This document shows, one piece after another, positions 31,797 through 40,632 of a DNA stretch of 64,000 nt. The translations under genes were made by a program, and so were the position numbers. Under the pieces are notes generated by a model. That model did not search any database. It saw nothing but the letters and a program-made list of their open reading frames with translations, and was not told the origin of the DNA. The stretch is from an uncultured Eubacteriales bacterium (GTDB lineage: Bacteria > Bacillota > Clostridia > Oscillospirales > CAG-382): assembly GCA_934502885.1 (NCBI GenBank), contig CAKSUT010000003.1, positions 1 through 64,000 of the forward strand, written 5' to 3'. The stretch's first letter is position 1. Every line of letters begins with the position of its first letter.

Positions 31797-33752
31797 ATGA
31801 GCGAAAACATCAACAATGCAAACGCTGCCGAGGAAAAGGAACTCACCGCCGGTGAGATAAACAACCTAATGAAGGTAAGACGCGAGAAGCTCACCGCGCT
31901 CCAGGAGGCAGGCAAGGACCCTTTTCAGATTGTAAAGTATCCCGTTGATACGCACACAAACGATATAATCGACAACTACGACGCCATGGAGGGCAAGACC
32001 GTCACGATAGGCGGCAGACTCATGCAGAAGAGAGTCATGGGAAAGGCGTCGTTCTGCAACGTACAGGACAGAAACGGCCGCATACAGTGCTACGTATGCC
32101 GCGACAGTCTCGGAGACGAGGCATACGCCGAGTTCAAGAAGTTCGACATAGGCGACCTTGTCGGCATAAAGGGTGAAGTGTTCCGCACAAAAATGGGCGA
32201 GATTTCAATTCACGCCTCCGAAGCGGTTCTTCTTTCAAAGAGCCTTCGCATACTCCCCGAAAAGTTCCATGGTCTTAAGGACACCGAGACAAGATACAGA
32301 CAGAGATATATTGACCTCATTGTGAACCCCGAGGTAAAGGACACGTTCATCAAGCGCTCCATGATAGTAAGCGAGGTAAGACGTTTCCTCGATTCCAAGG
32401 GCTTTATCGAAGTTGAGACTCCCACGCTTCAGACCATTCCCGGCGGTGCATCGGCGCGTCCGTTTATTACGCATCACAATGCTCTCGATATCGATATGTA
32501 CATGAGAATTGCTCTCGAGCTTTCGCTTAAGAGACTTATCGTCGGCGGCTTTGAGAGAGTTTACGAGATAGGCAGAGTGTTCAGAAACGAGGGTATAGAC
32601 GTTCGCCATAATCCGGAGTTCACTCTTCTTGAGCTTTATCAGGCGTTCACCGATTACCACGGAATGATGGACATCACCGAGGAAATGTTCCGCACGGTTG
32701 CGCAGAACGTACTCGGCACGACGAAGATAAAATACGGCGAATACGACATCGACCTCGGCAAGCCGTTTGAGCGCATTACGATGGTTGACGCCGTAAAGAA
32801 GTATTCCGGCGTTGATTTTGACGCAATAAACACTCTCGAGGAAGCGAGAGCGGCAGCGAAGGAACACCACATCGAATATGAGCCGCACCACTTAAAGGGC
32901 GACATACTCAATCTGTTCTTTGACGAATACGTCGAGAAGAACCTCATTCAGCCCACCTTCCTCATCGATTACCCCGTTGAGATTTCTCCGCTCACCAAGA
33001 GAAAGCCCGATAAGCCCGACTACACCGAGCGTTTCGAGCTGTTTATCGTGGGACGTGAGCACGGCAACGCATACTCCGAGCTTAACGATCCGATCGACCA
33101 GAGAAAGCGCTTCGAGCGTCAGGACGAGCTTCGTGCCGCAGGCGACGAGGAAGCGAACATGATCGACGAGGACTTTATGACGGCTCTCGAATACGGTATG
33201 CCTCCCACAGGCGGTCTCGGCATCGGTATCGACAGAATGGTAATGCTCCTCACGGGCGCTGAGTCTATAAGAGACATAATCCTCTTCCCCACTATGAAGG
33301 TAATAGGCGATTCCGGAAAGAGCGGCGACGTAAAGTCTAAGGCACCGGAGACTCCCAAGGCAGAGCCTGAGAAGATCGACTTTTCCAAGGTAAAGATCGA
33401 GCCTTTGTTTGAAGAGTTCGTCGATTTCGACACCTTCTCAAAGTCCGATTTCCGCGCGGTAAAGGTCAAGGCGTGCGCGGCAGTGCCGAAATCGAAGAAG
33501 CTTTTGCAGTTTACTCTTGACGACGGAACGGGTGCGGACCGCACCATCCTGAGCGGCATTCACGAGTACTACGAGCCGGAAGAGCTTGTCGGCAAGACCT
33601 GCATTGCAATCACCAATCTGCCTCCGAGAGCTATGATGGGCATCGACTCCTGCGGTATGCTTCTTTCCGCAATTCACGAAGAAGAGGGCAAGGAAAAGCT
33701 TCATCTTCTTATGGTTGACGACCATATCCCGGCAGGCGCGAAGCTGTATTGA
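31797..33752 (+). CDS. lysS: Lysyl-tRNA synthetase fused to a Trbp111-type domain
   Basis: Charges tRNA-Lys. Residues about 1-500 are a complete class II LysRS: the anticodon-binding OB fold (IGGRLMQKRVMGKASFCNVQD), motif 2 FRNEGIDVRHNPEFT and motif 3 GLGIGIDRMVMLLT. After a Lys/Pro/Glu-rich linker (about 502-530) comes a 120-residue tRNA-binding domain of the EMAPII/Trbp111 kind, usually found at the C-terminus of MetRS or in PheT: FRAVKVKACAAVPKSKKLLQ, CIAITNLPPRAMMGIDSCGM. Standard bacterial LysRS is about 490-500 residues, so the 651-residue length is explained by this addition. AAAGGA precedes ATG. Confidence 0.95.
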   Translation: MSENINNANAAEEKELTAGEINNLMKVRREKLTALQEAGKDPFQIVKYPVDTHTNDIIDNYDAMEGKTVTIGGRLMQKRVMGKASFCNVQDRNGRIQCYVCRDSLGDEAYAEFKKFDIGDLVGIKGEVFRTKMGEISIHASEAVLLSKSLRILPEKFHGLKDTETRYRQRYIDLIVNPEVKDTFIKRSMIVSEVRRFLDSKGFIEVETPTLQTIPGGASARPFITHHNALDIDMYMRIALELSLKRLIVGGFERVYEIGRVFRNEGIDVRHNPEFTLLELYQAFTDYHGMMDITEEMFRTVAQNVLGTTKIKYGEYDIDLGKPFERITMVDAVKKYSGVDFDAINTLEEARAAAKEHHIEYEPHHLKGDILNLFFDEYVEKNLIQPTFLIDYPVEISPLTKRKPDKPDYTERFELFIVGREHGNAYSELNDPIDQRKRFERQDELRAAGDEEANMIDEDFMTALEYGMPPTGGLGIGIDRMVMLLTGAESIRDIILFPTMKVIGDSGKSGDVKSKAPETPKAEPEKIDFSKVKIEPLFEEFVDFDTFSKSDFRAVKVKACAAVPKSKKLLQFTLDDGTGADRTILSGIHEYYEPEELVGKTCIAITNLPPRAMMGIDSCGMLLSAIHEEEGKEKLHLLMVDDHIPAGAKLY

Positions 33753-33790
33753 AAACACGCCGCAAATAATGTAAACGAATAATCCGTAAT

Positions 33791-33833
33791 ATGAGTGAGC
33801 AGTCCGTGTGGGGTGCTCACTCATTTGATTTTT
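33791..33833 (+). terminator. Terminator after lysS
   Basis: ATGAGTGAGCA pairs perfectly with TGCTCACTCAT, followed by TTGATTTTT. Confidence 0.9.
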
Positions 33834-34013
33834 CGGATGAGGAACATAAACGCCGTTCCAGACAACCGTTACCGCAAAGCAAAGTAAGAGTCCGCAAAAG
33901 GGACACAATGCAGGCGTAGATGTAAATACCGTTTTCATATTTCGTGAAACATTGCAAAAAAACGATTTAATTACAGCAGACATTTCACGGAATCAGCGCT
34001 TGCCGGGAAAAAC

Positions 34014-34042
34014 TTGACAATGCCTCATAAAACGTGTATAAT
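34014..34042 (+). promoter_or_regulatory. Consensus sigma-A promoter for the 34102-35616 genes
   Basis: Perfect TTGACA (34014-34019), 17 bases, perfect TATAAT (34037-34042). The 33835-34013 stretch before it holds nothing I can support. Confidence 0.92.
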
Positions 34043-34101
34043 ATGGGTGGGGAATTTTACTGGTTCGAACAAAACTTTGTATCGGAAAGGAGTGTACATT
34101 T

Positions 34102-34599
34102 ATGCGAGACAAAACGAAACTTTGTATGCTTGCGGCAATAGTTTTTATTGCGGTTGCCTGCATTTTACCCGAAGCAGTAAAGCCGAGGTATTCTGAAGAG
34201 CTTGAAGAAAACGCCGTCGTAAGAATGGAGATTATCGCACCTAACACTCACTGCTTTCTTTTGTTGCCGGATTATACACTGTATTATATTGAAGCGGAAA
34301 CCGGCTTTGCTTATCCGAATGCTCTTCCCCACATTGTCAAAGACTCAGTAACCGTTATAGAAAAAATTAAACTTTCCGCAGATGAGTCCGAACACATCGA
34401 CGACCTACTGCACCGAATAAAGCTCGAGAACTCCGTGTATGAATCCACAGATACGGACATATATGTCGATTACGATGATACCATGTATACGGGAGCTTTC
34501 AAGCATGGAAGCGGCGCGGTTGAAAGTCTCTATCTTGCATTTCGCAGAGAATTTGAGTTGGATTTTCCTGCCACTGAGGATTTTAAAGCGTACTCGTGA
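34102..34599 (+). CDS. Small membrane-anchored protein, unknown
   Basis: A 165-residue protein with an N-terminal hydrophobic segment (LCMLAAIVFIAVACIL, about residues 7-22) that may be a membrane anchor or an uncleaved signal, and an acidic extracytoplasmic part (TDTDIYVDYDD). AAAGGAG lies about nine bases before the ATG. It is the first of three small genes behind a consensus promoter. I do not recognise a family. Confidence 0.75.
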   Translation: MRDKTKLCMLAAIVFIAVACILPEAVKPRYSEELEENAVVRMEIIAPNTHCFLLLPDYTLYYIEAETGFAYPNALPHIVKDSVTVIEKIKLSADESEHIDDLLHRIKLENSVYESTDTDIYVDYDDTMYTGAFKHGSGAVESLYLAFRREFELDFPATEDFKAYS

Positions 34600-34706
34600 G
34601 CCATCTCGTTTGTTGCAAAGCGAAGACATCATACAGAAAAATCACAAACCGCTGAGTATTATATCAAAAAACATCTTGTATTTTCCACTGTATCGGAGGG
34701 CATGAA

Positions 34707-35189
34707 ATGAAAAAGAAACGCATTATTCTTATTGTAATTGCATTTATTCTCCTGCTCACACTGTGTTTTGCAAAAACATTTGCAGAGGCCTTAGGGCTTT
34801 GGTACTCCCATGAAGATTGGCACGAGAAAGAAATCGAAAACACAGGCACTGTAATGATACCTAACGAGTGGCACACCGAAGCATTTGACGACGGAATTGC
34901 GATACTCGACTATAATGACAACCTTTGCATGATAGGATTATACGGAAGTGCATATAAGTACAAAGACATACTTGTATCATGCGGAGAGACGGTTTCAAGC
35001 ACCGTTTTGTCAAATTCCGCATATTACGGAGTAAAAAAAGGACAAATCGGTGATCAGAACAGAAACATTCTGTTCCTCAGCTTTTACCGCTCACCAAAAG
35101 AGTCCGGAACAATTACATTTTACGTTTATGACGAATCGATAGGAACGGAAACGGTAAAGCAGATTGCGGCATCGTTCAAAACAGATTGA
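34707..35189 (+). CDS. Small exported protein, unknown
   Basis: A 160-residue protein with a clear signal peptide or anchor (KKKRIILIVIAFILLLTLCFA). The remaining part looks like a small beta-rich domain with NTGTVMIPNEWHTEAFDDGIAIL and ends in a helix (ETVKQIAASF). GGAGGG is five to six bases before ATG. It follows the previous gene by 107 bases without a visible terminator, so cotranscription is likely. Family unknown. Confidence 0.75.
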   Translation: MKKKRIILIVIAFILLLTLCFAKTFAEALGLWYSHEDWHEKEIENTGTVMIPNEWHTEAFDDGIAILDYNDNLCMIGLYGSAYKYKDILVSCGETVSSTVLSNSAYYGVKKGQIGDQNRNILFLSFYRSPKESGTITFYVYDESIGTETVKQIAASFKTD

Positions 35190-35238
35190 GAATCCGTACT
35201 CTCAGTGAACGGCTTTAAAACAAGATCGGAGGACAAAA

Positions 35239-35616
35239 ATGGATAGTGAAACAAAGATGAATAACGTCATAATGTACGTGTTTTACTATATCGTCTGCAT
35301 TTTCACGGGCGGTATGTTCGGAGGATTTTTAGAAGACCTGCCATTCTCGACTTCCAATTTGTTTTACGGCTTGTTGGAGATCATCACCGATTTGTTCAAC
35401 GATTTGCCCGGATTAACCATAGCTTTATTGTTTATAGCGTTTATTATGAGCATACTCGCCTTTTCTGCGGCGCATCTGTGTATGTATGTTCTCAACAATT
35501 TTATTATTCTTAAAATAAAGTACGATGTATTGCTTTTCGTAATCGGGTATATTGTTTTTGCTGTTTCTGCCTTAGCATTTATTTTTGCTACTATAGGAAT
35601 GATCACGGTAGATTGA
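35239..35616 (+). CDS. Small integral membrane protein, unknown
   Basis: A 125-residue protein with three hydrophobic segments: MYVFYYIVCIFTGGMFGGF, TIALLFIAFIMSILAFSAA and LLFVIGYIVFAVSALAFIFA. GGAGG lies six bases before ATG. It is the last gene before a strong terminator. Together with its two neighbours it resembles the exported-protein cluster at the left edge in style, but no sequence relationship is evident. Confidence 0.75.
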   Translation: MDSETKMNNVIMYVFYYIVCIFTGGMFGGFLEDLPFSTSNLFYGLLEIITDLFNDLPGLTIALLFIAFIMSILAFSAAHLCMYVLNNFIILKIKYDVLLFVIGYIVFAVSALAFIFATIGMITVD

Positions 35617-35642
35617 CCGCGCGGTATACTGTATAATAAGAG

Positions 35643-35668
35643 AAAGGTCGGCGCGAGCCGACCTTTTT
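35643..35668 (+). terminator. Terminator after the 35239-35616 gene
   Basis: AAAGGTCGGC pairs perfectly with GCCGACCTTT around the tetraloop GCGA, followed by more T. Confidence 0.92.
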
Positions 35669-36067
35669 GCTTGTGCAAAGCCGTCGCAGTATATGTGATG
35701 TTGTTCAGCGTTGTCCGTGACTGCACGCCAGCTGTTTTCGCATTTCGGCAAACGGCTTGATCGGTTCGCGGCGGTTTATTATTTCTGTCTCCGTTACGTA
35801 AGAAACACCTTTCGAGTACGAGATTGCCAAAACAGAAACCTTGTTGCAACATTGATTATACAATAAACATCATTCCGGAAACTTTCAACGGTTAGAGACA
35901 CAGCTTTGTACAACCGACACCACCGCATGGCAAGATGCACAATTCTGAATGGTACGTTTTGTGCAAAATAACGGTGCGAAAAGTACGATTACGAGTACAT
36001 TCTCCGAATCTCCGTAAAGTTAAAAATTCAATTATGCTGAAAATTACAAAAATTGAGCAAATTCTGC

Positions 36068-36104
36068 AAAAGTACTTTTTATTGTACACTAATTATTGTA
36101 TAAT
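36068..36104 (+). promoter_or_regulatory. Atypical promoter with a palindrome in place of a -35 box
   Basis: A perfect TATAAT (36099-36104) upstream of the 36138 gene has no recognisable -35 box; instead AAAAGTACTTTT (36068-36079) overlaps that position. An activator- or repressor-controlled promoter is possible. Confidence 0.4.
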
Positions 36105-36137
36105 TGATACGTAAACCGAAAAGGGGGATGTACGCAT

Positions 36138-36593
36138 ATGATACTTATAAGAACGGCAAAAAACGTTAAAGGAAGAAGAAACTGCATCGACACTATTTGC
36201 GACGGCGCGGCAGACGGCATACTTTCGCGCGGTGAACTTCACACAGACAGAGCCGTTGGCTTCACGTCCGAAAGCGGCGACGTATACTTCGGTGTGCGCG
36301 GACTGTCCGCTCTCGGAGGAAGAAAGCTCATACTTATGACCGATTCCGGCAAGGGTGAATTTCTGGGAATAGAGCTTGAATCGGCGTCCGCTCTCATTTC
36401 GGGCATATCCGAAACGACGGAGCTCCCGTTTATCGAACACGGCGAGTACAGGTTTGACCGCGAGGATTGGGCGCACGTACTTGAAAATGCAAGTCTCATA
36501 TCGGACGGTGAAGACGGCGGACGTATAAATGACATTATGAAATGGTCGGAGCTTGTTCTGGACAGCGACGGAATGATGAAGGTTTATGCATAA
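36138..36593 (+). CDS. Conserved-looking cytosolic protein, unknown
   Basis: A 151-residue protein without signal or membrane segments. It has a lysine/arginine-rich start (IRTAKNVKGRRNC), an acidic middle and mixed alpha/beta character. AGGGGG lies before the ATG. It is convergent with the glycogen operon and separated from glgP by a bidirectional terminator. Its last codons merge into a 15-base tandem repeat that supplies three successive in-frame stop codons. No family recognised. Confidence 0.7.
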   Translation: MILIRTAKNVKGRRNCIDTICDGAADGILSRGELHTDRAVGFTSESGDVYFGVRGLSALGGRKLILMTDSGKGEFLGIELESASALISGISETTELPFIEHGEYRFDREDWAHVLENASLISDGEDGGRINDIMKWSELVLDSDGMMKVYA

Positions 36594-36625
36594 AAAGCTT
36601 ATGCGTAAAAAGCTTATGCGTAAAT
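36586..36625 (+). repeat. 15-base tandem repeat across a stop codon
   Basis: Units of 15 bases, TATGCATAAAAAGCT, TATGCGTAAAAAGCT and a partial TATGCGTAAAT, follow each other directly. Because 15 is a multiple of three, each unit places a TAA in the frame of the upstream gene (36591, 36606, 36621). Confidence 0.85.
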
Positions 36626-36641
36626 AACAGCCGAAAAGGAA

Positions 36642-36682
36642 CTGCACCTCGCGGATTTTCTCCGTGAGGTGCAGTATTTTTC
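36642..36682. terminator. Bidirectional terminator between the 36138 gene and glgP
   Basis: ACTGCACCTC pairs with GAGGTGCAGT plus inner CGG/CCG, followed by ATTTTTC on the plus strand. On the minus strand the tract after the hairpin is TCCTTTTC. Confidence 0.85.
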
Positions 36683-36696
36683 TATATCAACCTATT

Positions 36697-39147
36697 TCAG
36701 TTCTTGGTCTTGGGAAGAGTTACAGGTTTGAGATTCCAGATATTGTTTGCGTACTCACGGACGCTTCTGTCAGCGGCAAAGTAGCCTGAACCAGCGATGT
36801 TCATGGCAGACATCTTATTCCATACGTTCGGGTCTTTGTACGCCGCAAGAGCCTTTTCATGTGCAAGTCTGTACGATTCAAAGTCCGCAAGGCACATAAA
36901 TGGATCTGCGATACCGTGACCCATCCCCTGAAGCAGATAGGTTGCGATATCCGAAAACGACTCGCCGTCGAAGCCGATATTGAGGTAATCGACTATCTTC
37001 TTGAGTCTCTCGTTGTTCTGATAGTATGCAGCTGCGGAATAGCCGGTTGCCCAGAGATTCTCAACCTCGTTTGCATTGAGACCGAAAATGAACATATTGT
37101 CGTTTCCGGCTGCGGCAAGCATTTCGATATTCGCACCGTCGAGAGTACCAATCGTGAGTGCGCCGTTTATCATGAGCTTCATACAGCCCGTACCGCTTGC
37201 TTCTTTGCCGGCAAGGGATATCTGCTCGGATATTTCGGCAGACGGAATGAGTATCTCGGCAAGGCTTACCCTATAGTCCTCGAGGAACACAACATGGAGC
37301 TTCTCACGGAGCTTCGGATGCTTTTCGATGTCGTTTGCAATGCAACAGATAAGGCGGATTATCTCCTTTGCCATATAGTAACCGGGTGCCGCCTTTGCGC
37401 CGAAGAGGAAAGTCTGCGGCTGCATTTCGAGGTCGGGGTTCTCTTTGAGCGCGATATATATTCCGATAATATTCAGCACATTGAGAAGCTGTCTCTTATA
37501 CTCGTGAAGTCTCTTTATCTGAACGTCAAAGAGAGAATCGGGGTTGATCTTCTTGCCGGTCTTCGCCATGAGGTAGTTGGAAAACGCAACCTTGTTGTTT
37601 CTCTTTATCTCGGCAAGTGCGGAAAGCACCTTCTTATCGGTTGCAAACTTTGCAAAGTCCGCTATCTTCTCGGGTTCGTGCTTGTAATCGGGACCTATGC
37701 AGTCGTCGAGAAGAGAGGTGAGCGCAGGGTTGGAATAGCAGAGCCAGCGTCTGTGAGCGATACCGTTTGTGACGTTGGTAAATCTCGACGGATACATTTT
37801 GTAGTAGTCCTTGAACAGCGACTGAACAAGTATCTGAGAGTGAAGCTTCGACACTCCGTTTATCGAGTGAGAACCTATAACCGAAAGGTTCGCCATTCTG
37901 ACCTGACCGTAGCTTATTATCGCCATCTTCGATATCTTATCCCAGTTTCCGGGGAAGAGCTTCCACGCTTCGCGACAGAAACGCTCGTTTATTTCCTTGA
38001 TTATCATGTATATTCTCGGGAGTCTGAGCTTGAAAATGTCCTCGTTCCATGTTTCGAGAGCCTCGGGGAGGACGGTGTGGTTTGTGTAGGAAACGACTCT
38101 CGTCACCATGCTCCACGCGTTGTCCCAGTCGTAGAAATACTCATCAACAAGTATACGCATAAGCTCGGGAATGCAGAGTGCGGGGTGCGTGTCGTTTATG
38201 TGTATCGAAACCTTTTCGGGGAGATTTTCGAGAGTGCCGTAGACCGCCATATGGTCGCGGATTATGCTCTGTACGGACGCGGACACGAGAAAATACTGCT
38301 GTGAAAGCCTGAGAAGCTTGCCTTCGTTGTGGTTATCCGAGGGATAAAGCACCTTGGATATTACCTCTGCCTTCGTGCTTTCGCTGAGAGCCATGGCGTA
38401 CTGTCCCTGAGAGAAGAGGTTCATATTGAAGTTGTCGATATCTCTTGCTTTCCAGAGGCGGAGGTTGCTTACGGCGTCGCTGTCAGAGCCGGAAATCATC
38501 ATATCGTAAGGTACTGCCTCAAATTCTTCGCAGTCCTCATAGAGAATCTCGCACTTTCCGTCGCTTCTCCAGTTCTCCTTAATATGACCGCCGAATCTTA
38601 CGTGAAATACACGGTCGGTTCTCGGCACAAGCCAGACCTCGCCGCCCGGAAGCCAGATATCGGGAAGCTCAACCTGCATACCGTCAACTATTCTCTGCTT
38701 GAAGAGTCCGTACTCATAGCATATCGAGAATCCCGTCGCCGGATAATTGCAGGACGACAGAGAATCCATAAAGCACGCCGCAAGTCTGCCGAGGCCGCCG
38801 TTTCCGAGACCGGGATCGGGTTCAAGCTCGTAAAGATCGTCAAGGTCAAAGCCGAGACTGTCAACCGCCTTTCGGTACTCGCTTGTGAGTCCCATATTGC
38901 CGAGGTTGTTCTTGAGCGAGCGTCCAACGAGAAACTCCATGCACATATAGTAAACACGCTTGCCGCCGACCTTATTAACCTGCTTTTTGTAGATATTTCT
39001 CTGTTCGGTGAGCATATCTTTAACAGTCATTGCAACAGCCTTGTACACCTGATCTTTAGATGCCTCAGCCGGTGAACAGCCGAAATATCTCGACAGTTTG
39101 CTTTCGATAAGTTCTCTTATTTCTTTGGAATCCGGTTTGTAATTCAT
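36697..39147 (-). CDS. glgP: Glycogen phosphorylase
   Basis: Releases glucose 1-phosphate from glycogen (GT35). The 816 residues match the family. Segments include LGNGGLGRLAACFMDS, NDTHPALCIPELMRIL, RIHEY-type KRLHEYKRQLLN, and the PLP lysine in ASGTGCMKLMINGALTIGTLDGANIEM-like sequence near the C-terminal third. I start at the second ATG (MNYKPDSK): AAAGGA is eight bases before it, whereas the first ATG directly abuts it. It is the last gene of the glg operon, 45 bases after glgA. Confidence 0.96.
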   Translation of the reverse strand: MNYKPDSKEIRELIESKLSRYFGCSPAEASKDQVYKAVAMTVKDMLTEQRNIYKKQVNKVGGKRVYYMCMEFLVGRSLKNNLGNMGLTSEYRKAVDSLGFDLDDLYELEPDPGLGNGGLGRLAACFMDSLSSCNYPATGFSICYEYGLFKQRIVDGMQVELPDIWLPGGEVWLVPRTDRVFHVRFGGHIKENWRSDGKCEILYEDCEEFEAVPYDMMISGSDSDAVSNLRLWKARDIDNFNMNLFSQGQYAMALSESTKAEVISKVLYPSDNHNEGKLLRLSQQYFLVSASVQSIIRDHMAVYGTLENLPEKVSIHINDTHPALCIPELMRILVDEYFYDWDNAWSMVTRVVSYTNHTVLPEALETWNEDIFKLRLPRIYMIIKEINERFCREAWKLFPGNWDKISKMAIISYGQVRMANLSVIGSHSINGVSKLHSQILVQSLFKDYYKMYPSRFTNVTNGIAHRRWLCYSNPALTSLLDDCIGPDYKHEPEKIADFAKFATDKKVLSALAEIKRNNKVAFSNYLMAKTGKKINPDSLFDVQIKRLHEYKRQLLNVLNIIGIYIALKENPDLEMQPQTFLFGAKAAPGYYMAKEIIRLICCIANDIEKHPKLREKLHVVFLEDYRVSLAEILIPSAEISEQISLAGKEASGTGCMKLMINGALTIGTLDGANIEMLAAAGNDNMFIFGLNANEVENLWATGYSAAAYYQNNERLKKIVDYLNIGFDGESFSDIATYLLQGMGHGIADPFMCLADFESYRLAHEKALAAYKDPNVWNKMSAMNIAGSGYFAADRSVREYANNIWNLKPVTLPKTKN

Positions 39148-39192
39148 TGGTAACATCCTTTCGGGGAAAATAAAATATGGATAAATGCGTGA

Positions 39193-40632
39193 TTAAAGCT
39201 TTGCGTACATATCGAGGTAAGTTTTTGCCGACTTATCCCACGAGAAATCAACGTTCATGACACGCTCGACAAGCTTTTTCCACTTCTTGGTGTCGCGGTA
39301 AAGGTTTATTGCGGCAAGCGAACGCTCGGTAAGCTCTGCGGCACTGTAGTTTGCAAAGGTAAAGCCGTTGCCGTGCATACCGTTTTCGTCCTCCCAATAG
39401 CCCTTGATTGAATCGTAAAGTCCGCCGGTCTCACGGGTTACGGGAACGGCGCCGTAGCGCGACGCTATCATCTGCGAGAGTCCGCAAGGCTCTGTGAGCG
39501 ACGGCATGAGGAATATATCCGCCGCCGCATATATGCGTTTTGAAAGGTCACGGTCATACTTTATAATTGAGCGAACCTTGTCTCTGAACTGTCCCTCGAG
39601 CACTCTGAAGAAGCTCTCAAAGTGGGGATCTCCGCTCCCGAGAACGACAAACTGTATATCCTCCTCAAGAAGTCTGTAGACCGTCTGCGTCACAAGGTCA
39701 AGTCCCTTATGTGCGGCAAGTCTCGAAACTATCGACACCATCGGAACGTCGCGTCTTTCGGGAAGCTGCATTTCCTTCTGGAACGCAACCTTATTTGCCG
39801 CCTTGCGTGCAACGCTCTTTGACGTGTAATGCTGTGCGATTGCAGGGTCTGTGCCGGGGTTATAGTAGTCGTAATCGATGCCGTTGAGAATACCGGTGAG
39901 TTTGTAATCGTTCTTTAACAGCGCGTGATAAAGCTTATGGGAATACTGCGGATACTTTATCTCCTCCGCATATGTGGGGCTTACGGTCGTGACCATGTCG
40001 GCGCACTCTATCGCACCCTTCATGAGATTTATGCAGCCGTTATACTCAACGGTCGCACGGTCGAAGCCGGAGAGTCCGAACACGTCGCCCAAAATCTCAA
40101 AGCCGTACTGTCCCTGATACTCTATATTATGGATTGTGAACACGCTTTTCATGTGCGAAAATTCACAGCTGTGGCGATACTGACGGTTTAAGTATATGAC
40201 CGAAAGAGCCGCCTGCCAGTCGTGCGCGTGGAGAATGTCGGGGTAATACCCAAGCTCCTGCATCATGCGCATGACCGCCGTGCAGAAATATGCATAGCGT
40301 TCGCCGTCGTCAAACTCGCCGTAGAGCTTGTTTCCGCGTTTGAAGTAGTATTCGTTGTCTATAAAGTAGTACGTCACGCCGTCCTTTTCGAGAGACTTTA
40401 CTCCGCAATAGAGGTTTCTCCAAGCAAGGGCAACGTTAAATTCCCGAAGAAGAGTCATTTCGCTCCTGTACTTATCGGAAATCGTTCCGTACAGCGGTAT
40501 CGCAACTCTTACGTCAAGCTCCTCCCCCGCCGCTCTTTTGAGAGCCGCCGGAAGAGAACCGAGTACATCGCCGAGTCCGCCCGTTGCGGCAAAAGGCATT
40601 GCTTCCGCACCGACAAACAACAGTTTTTTCAT
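39193..40632 (-). CDS. glgA: Glycogen synthase (ADP-glucose type)
   Basis: Extends alpha-1,4-glucan chains from ADP-glucose (GT5). The 479 residues have the N-terminal FVGAEAMPFAATGGLGDVLGSLP, where the KTGGL lysine of enteric enzymes is replaced by Ala-Thr, HAHDWQAAL in the middle and the C-terminal MPSLTEPCGLSQMIASRYG. The start codon overlaps the glgD stop by four bases (ATGA), so translation is coupled; AAGGAG lies inside the glgD end. Confidence 0.96.
   Translation of the reverse strand: MKKLLFVGAEAMPFAATGGLGDVLGSLPAALKRAAGEELDVRVAIPLYGTISDKYRSEMTLLREFNVALAWRNLYCGVKSLEKDGVTYYFIDNEYYFKRGNKLYGEFDDGERYAYFCTAVMRMMQELGYYPDILHAHDWQAALSVIYLNRQYRHSCEFSHMKSVFTIHNIEYQGQYGFEILGDVFGLSGFDRATVEYNGCINLMKGAIECADMVTTVSPTYAEEIKYPQYSHKLYHALLKNDYKLTGILNGIDYDYYNPGTDPAIAQHYTSKSVARKAANKVAFQKEMQLPERRDVPMVSIVSRLAAHKGLDLVTQTVYRLLEEDIQFVVLGSGDPHFESFFRVLEGQFRDKVRSIIKYDRDLSKRIYAAADIFLMPSLTEPCGLSQMIASRYGAVPVTRETGGLYDSIKGYWEDENGMHGNGFTFANYSAAELTERSLAAINLYRDTKKWKKLVERVMNVDFSWDKSAKTYLDMYAKL

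Larger units (their letters stand above)
35617..36137. other. Intergenic region with terminator and short dyads
   Basis: After the terminator at 35643-35668 there is no supportable gene until 36138. The stretch contains the palindrome TTGTACAA (35906-35913), an inverted pair TGCACAA (35936-35942) and TTGTGCA (35959-35965), and the perfect palindrome AAAAGTACTTTT (36068-36079). Confidence 0.5.

Noticed and set aside
33438..33983. Minus-strand frame after lysS with a possible membrane segment
   Set aside because: It runs through the lysS terminator and then antisense to lysS, without a binding site.
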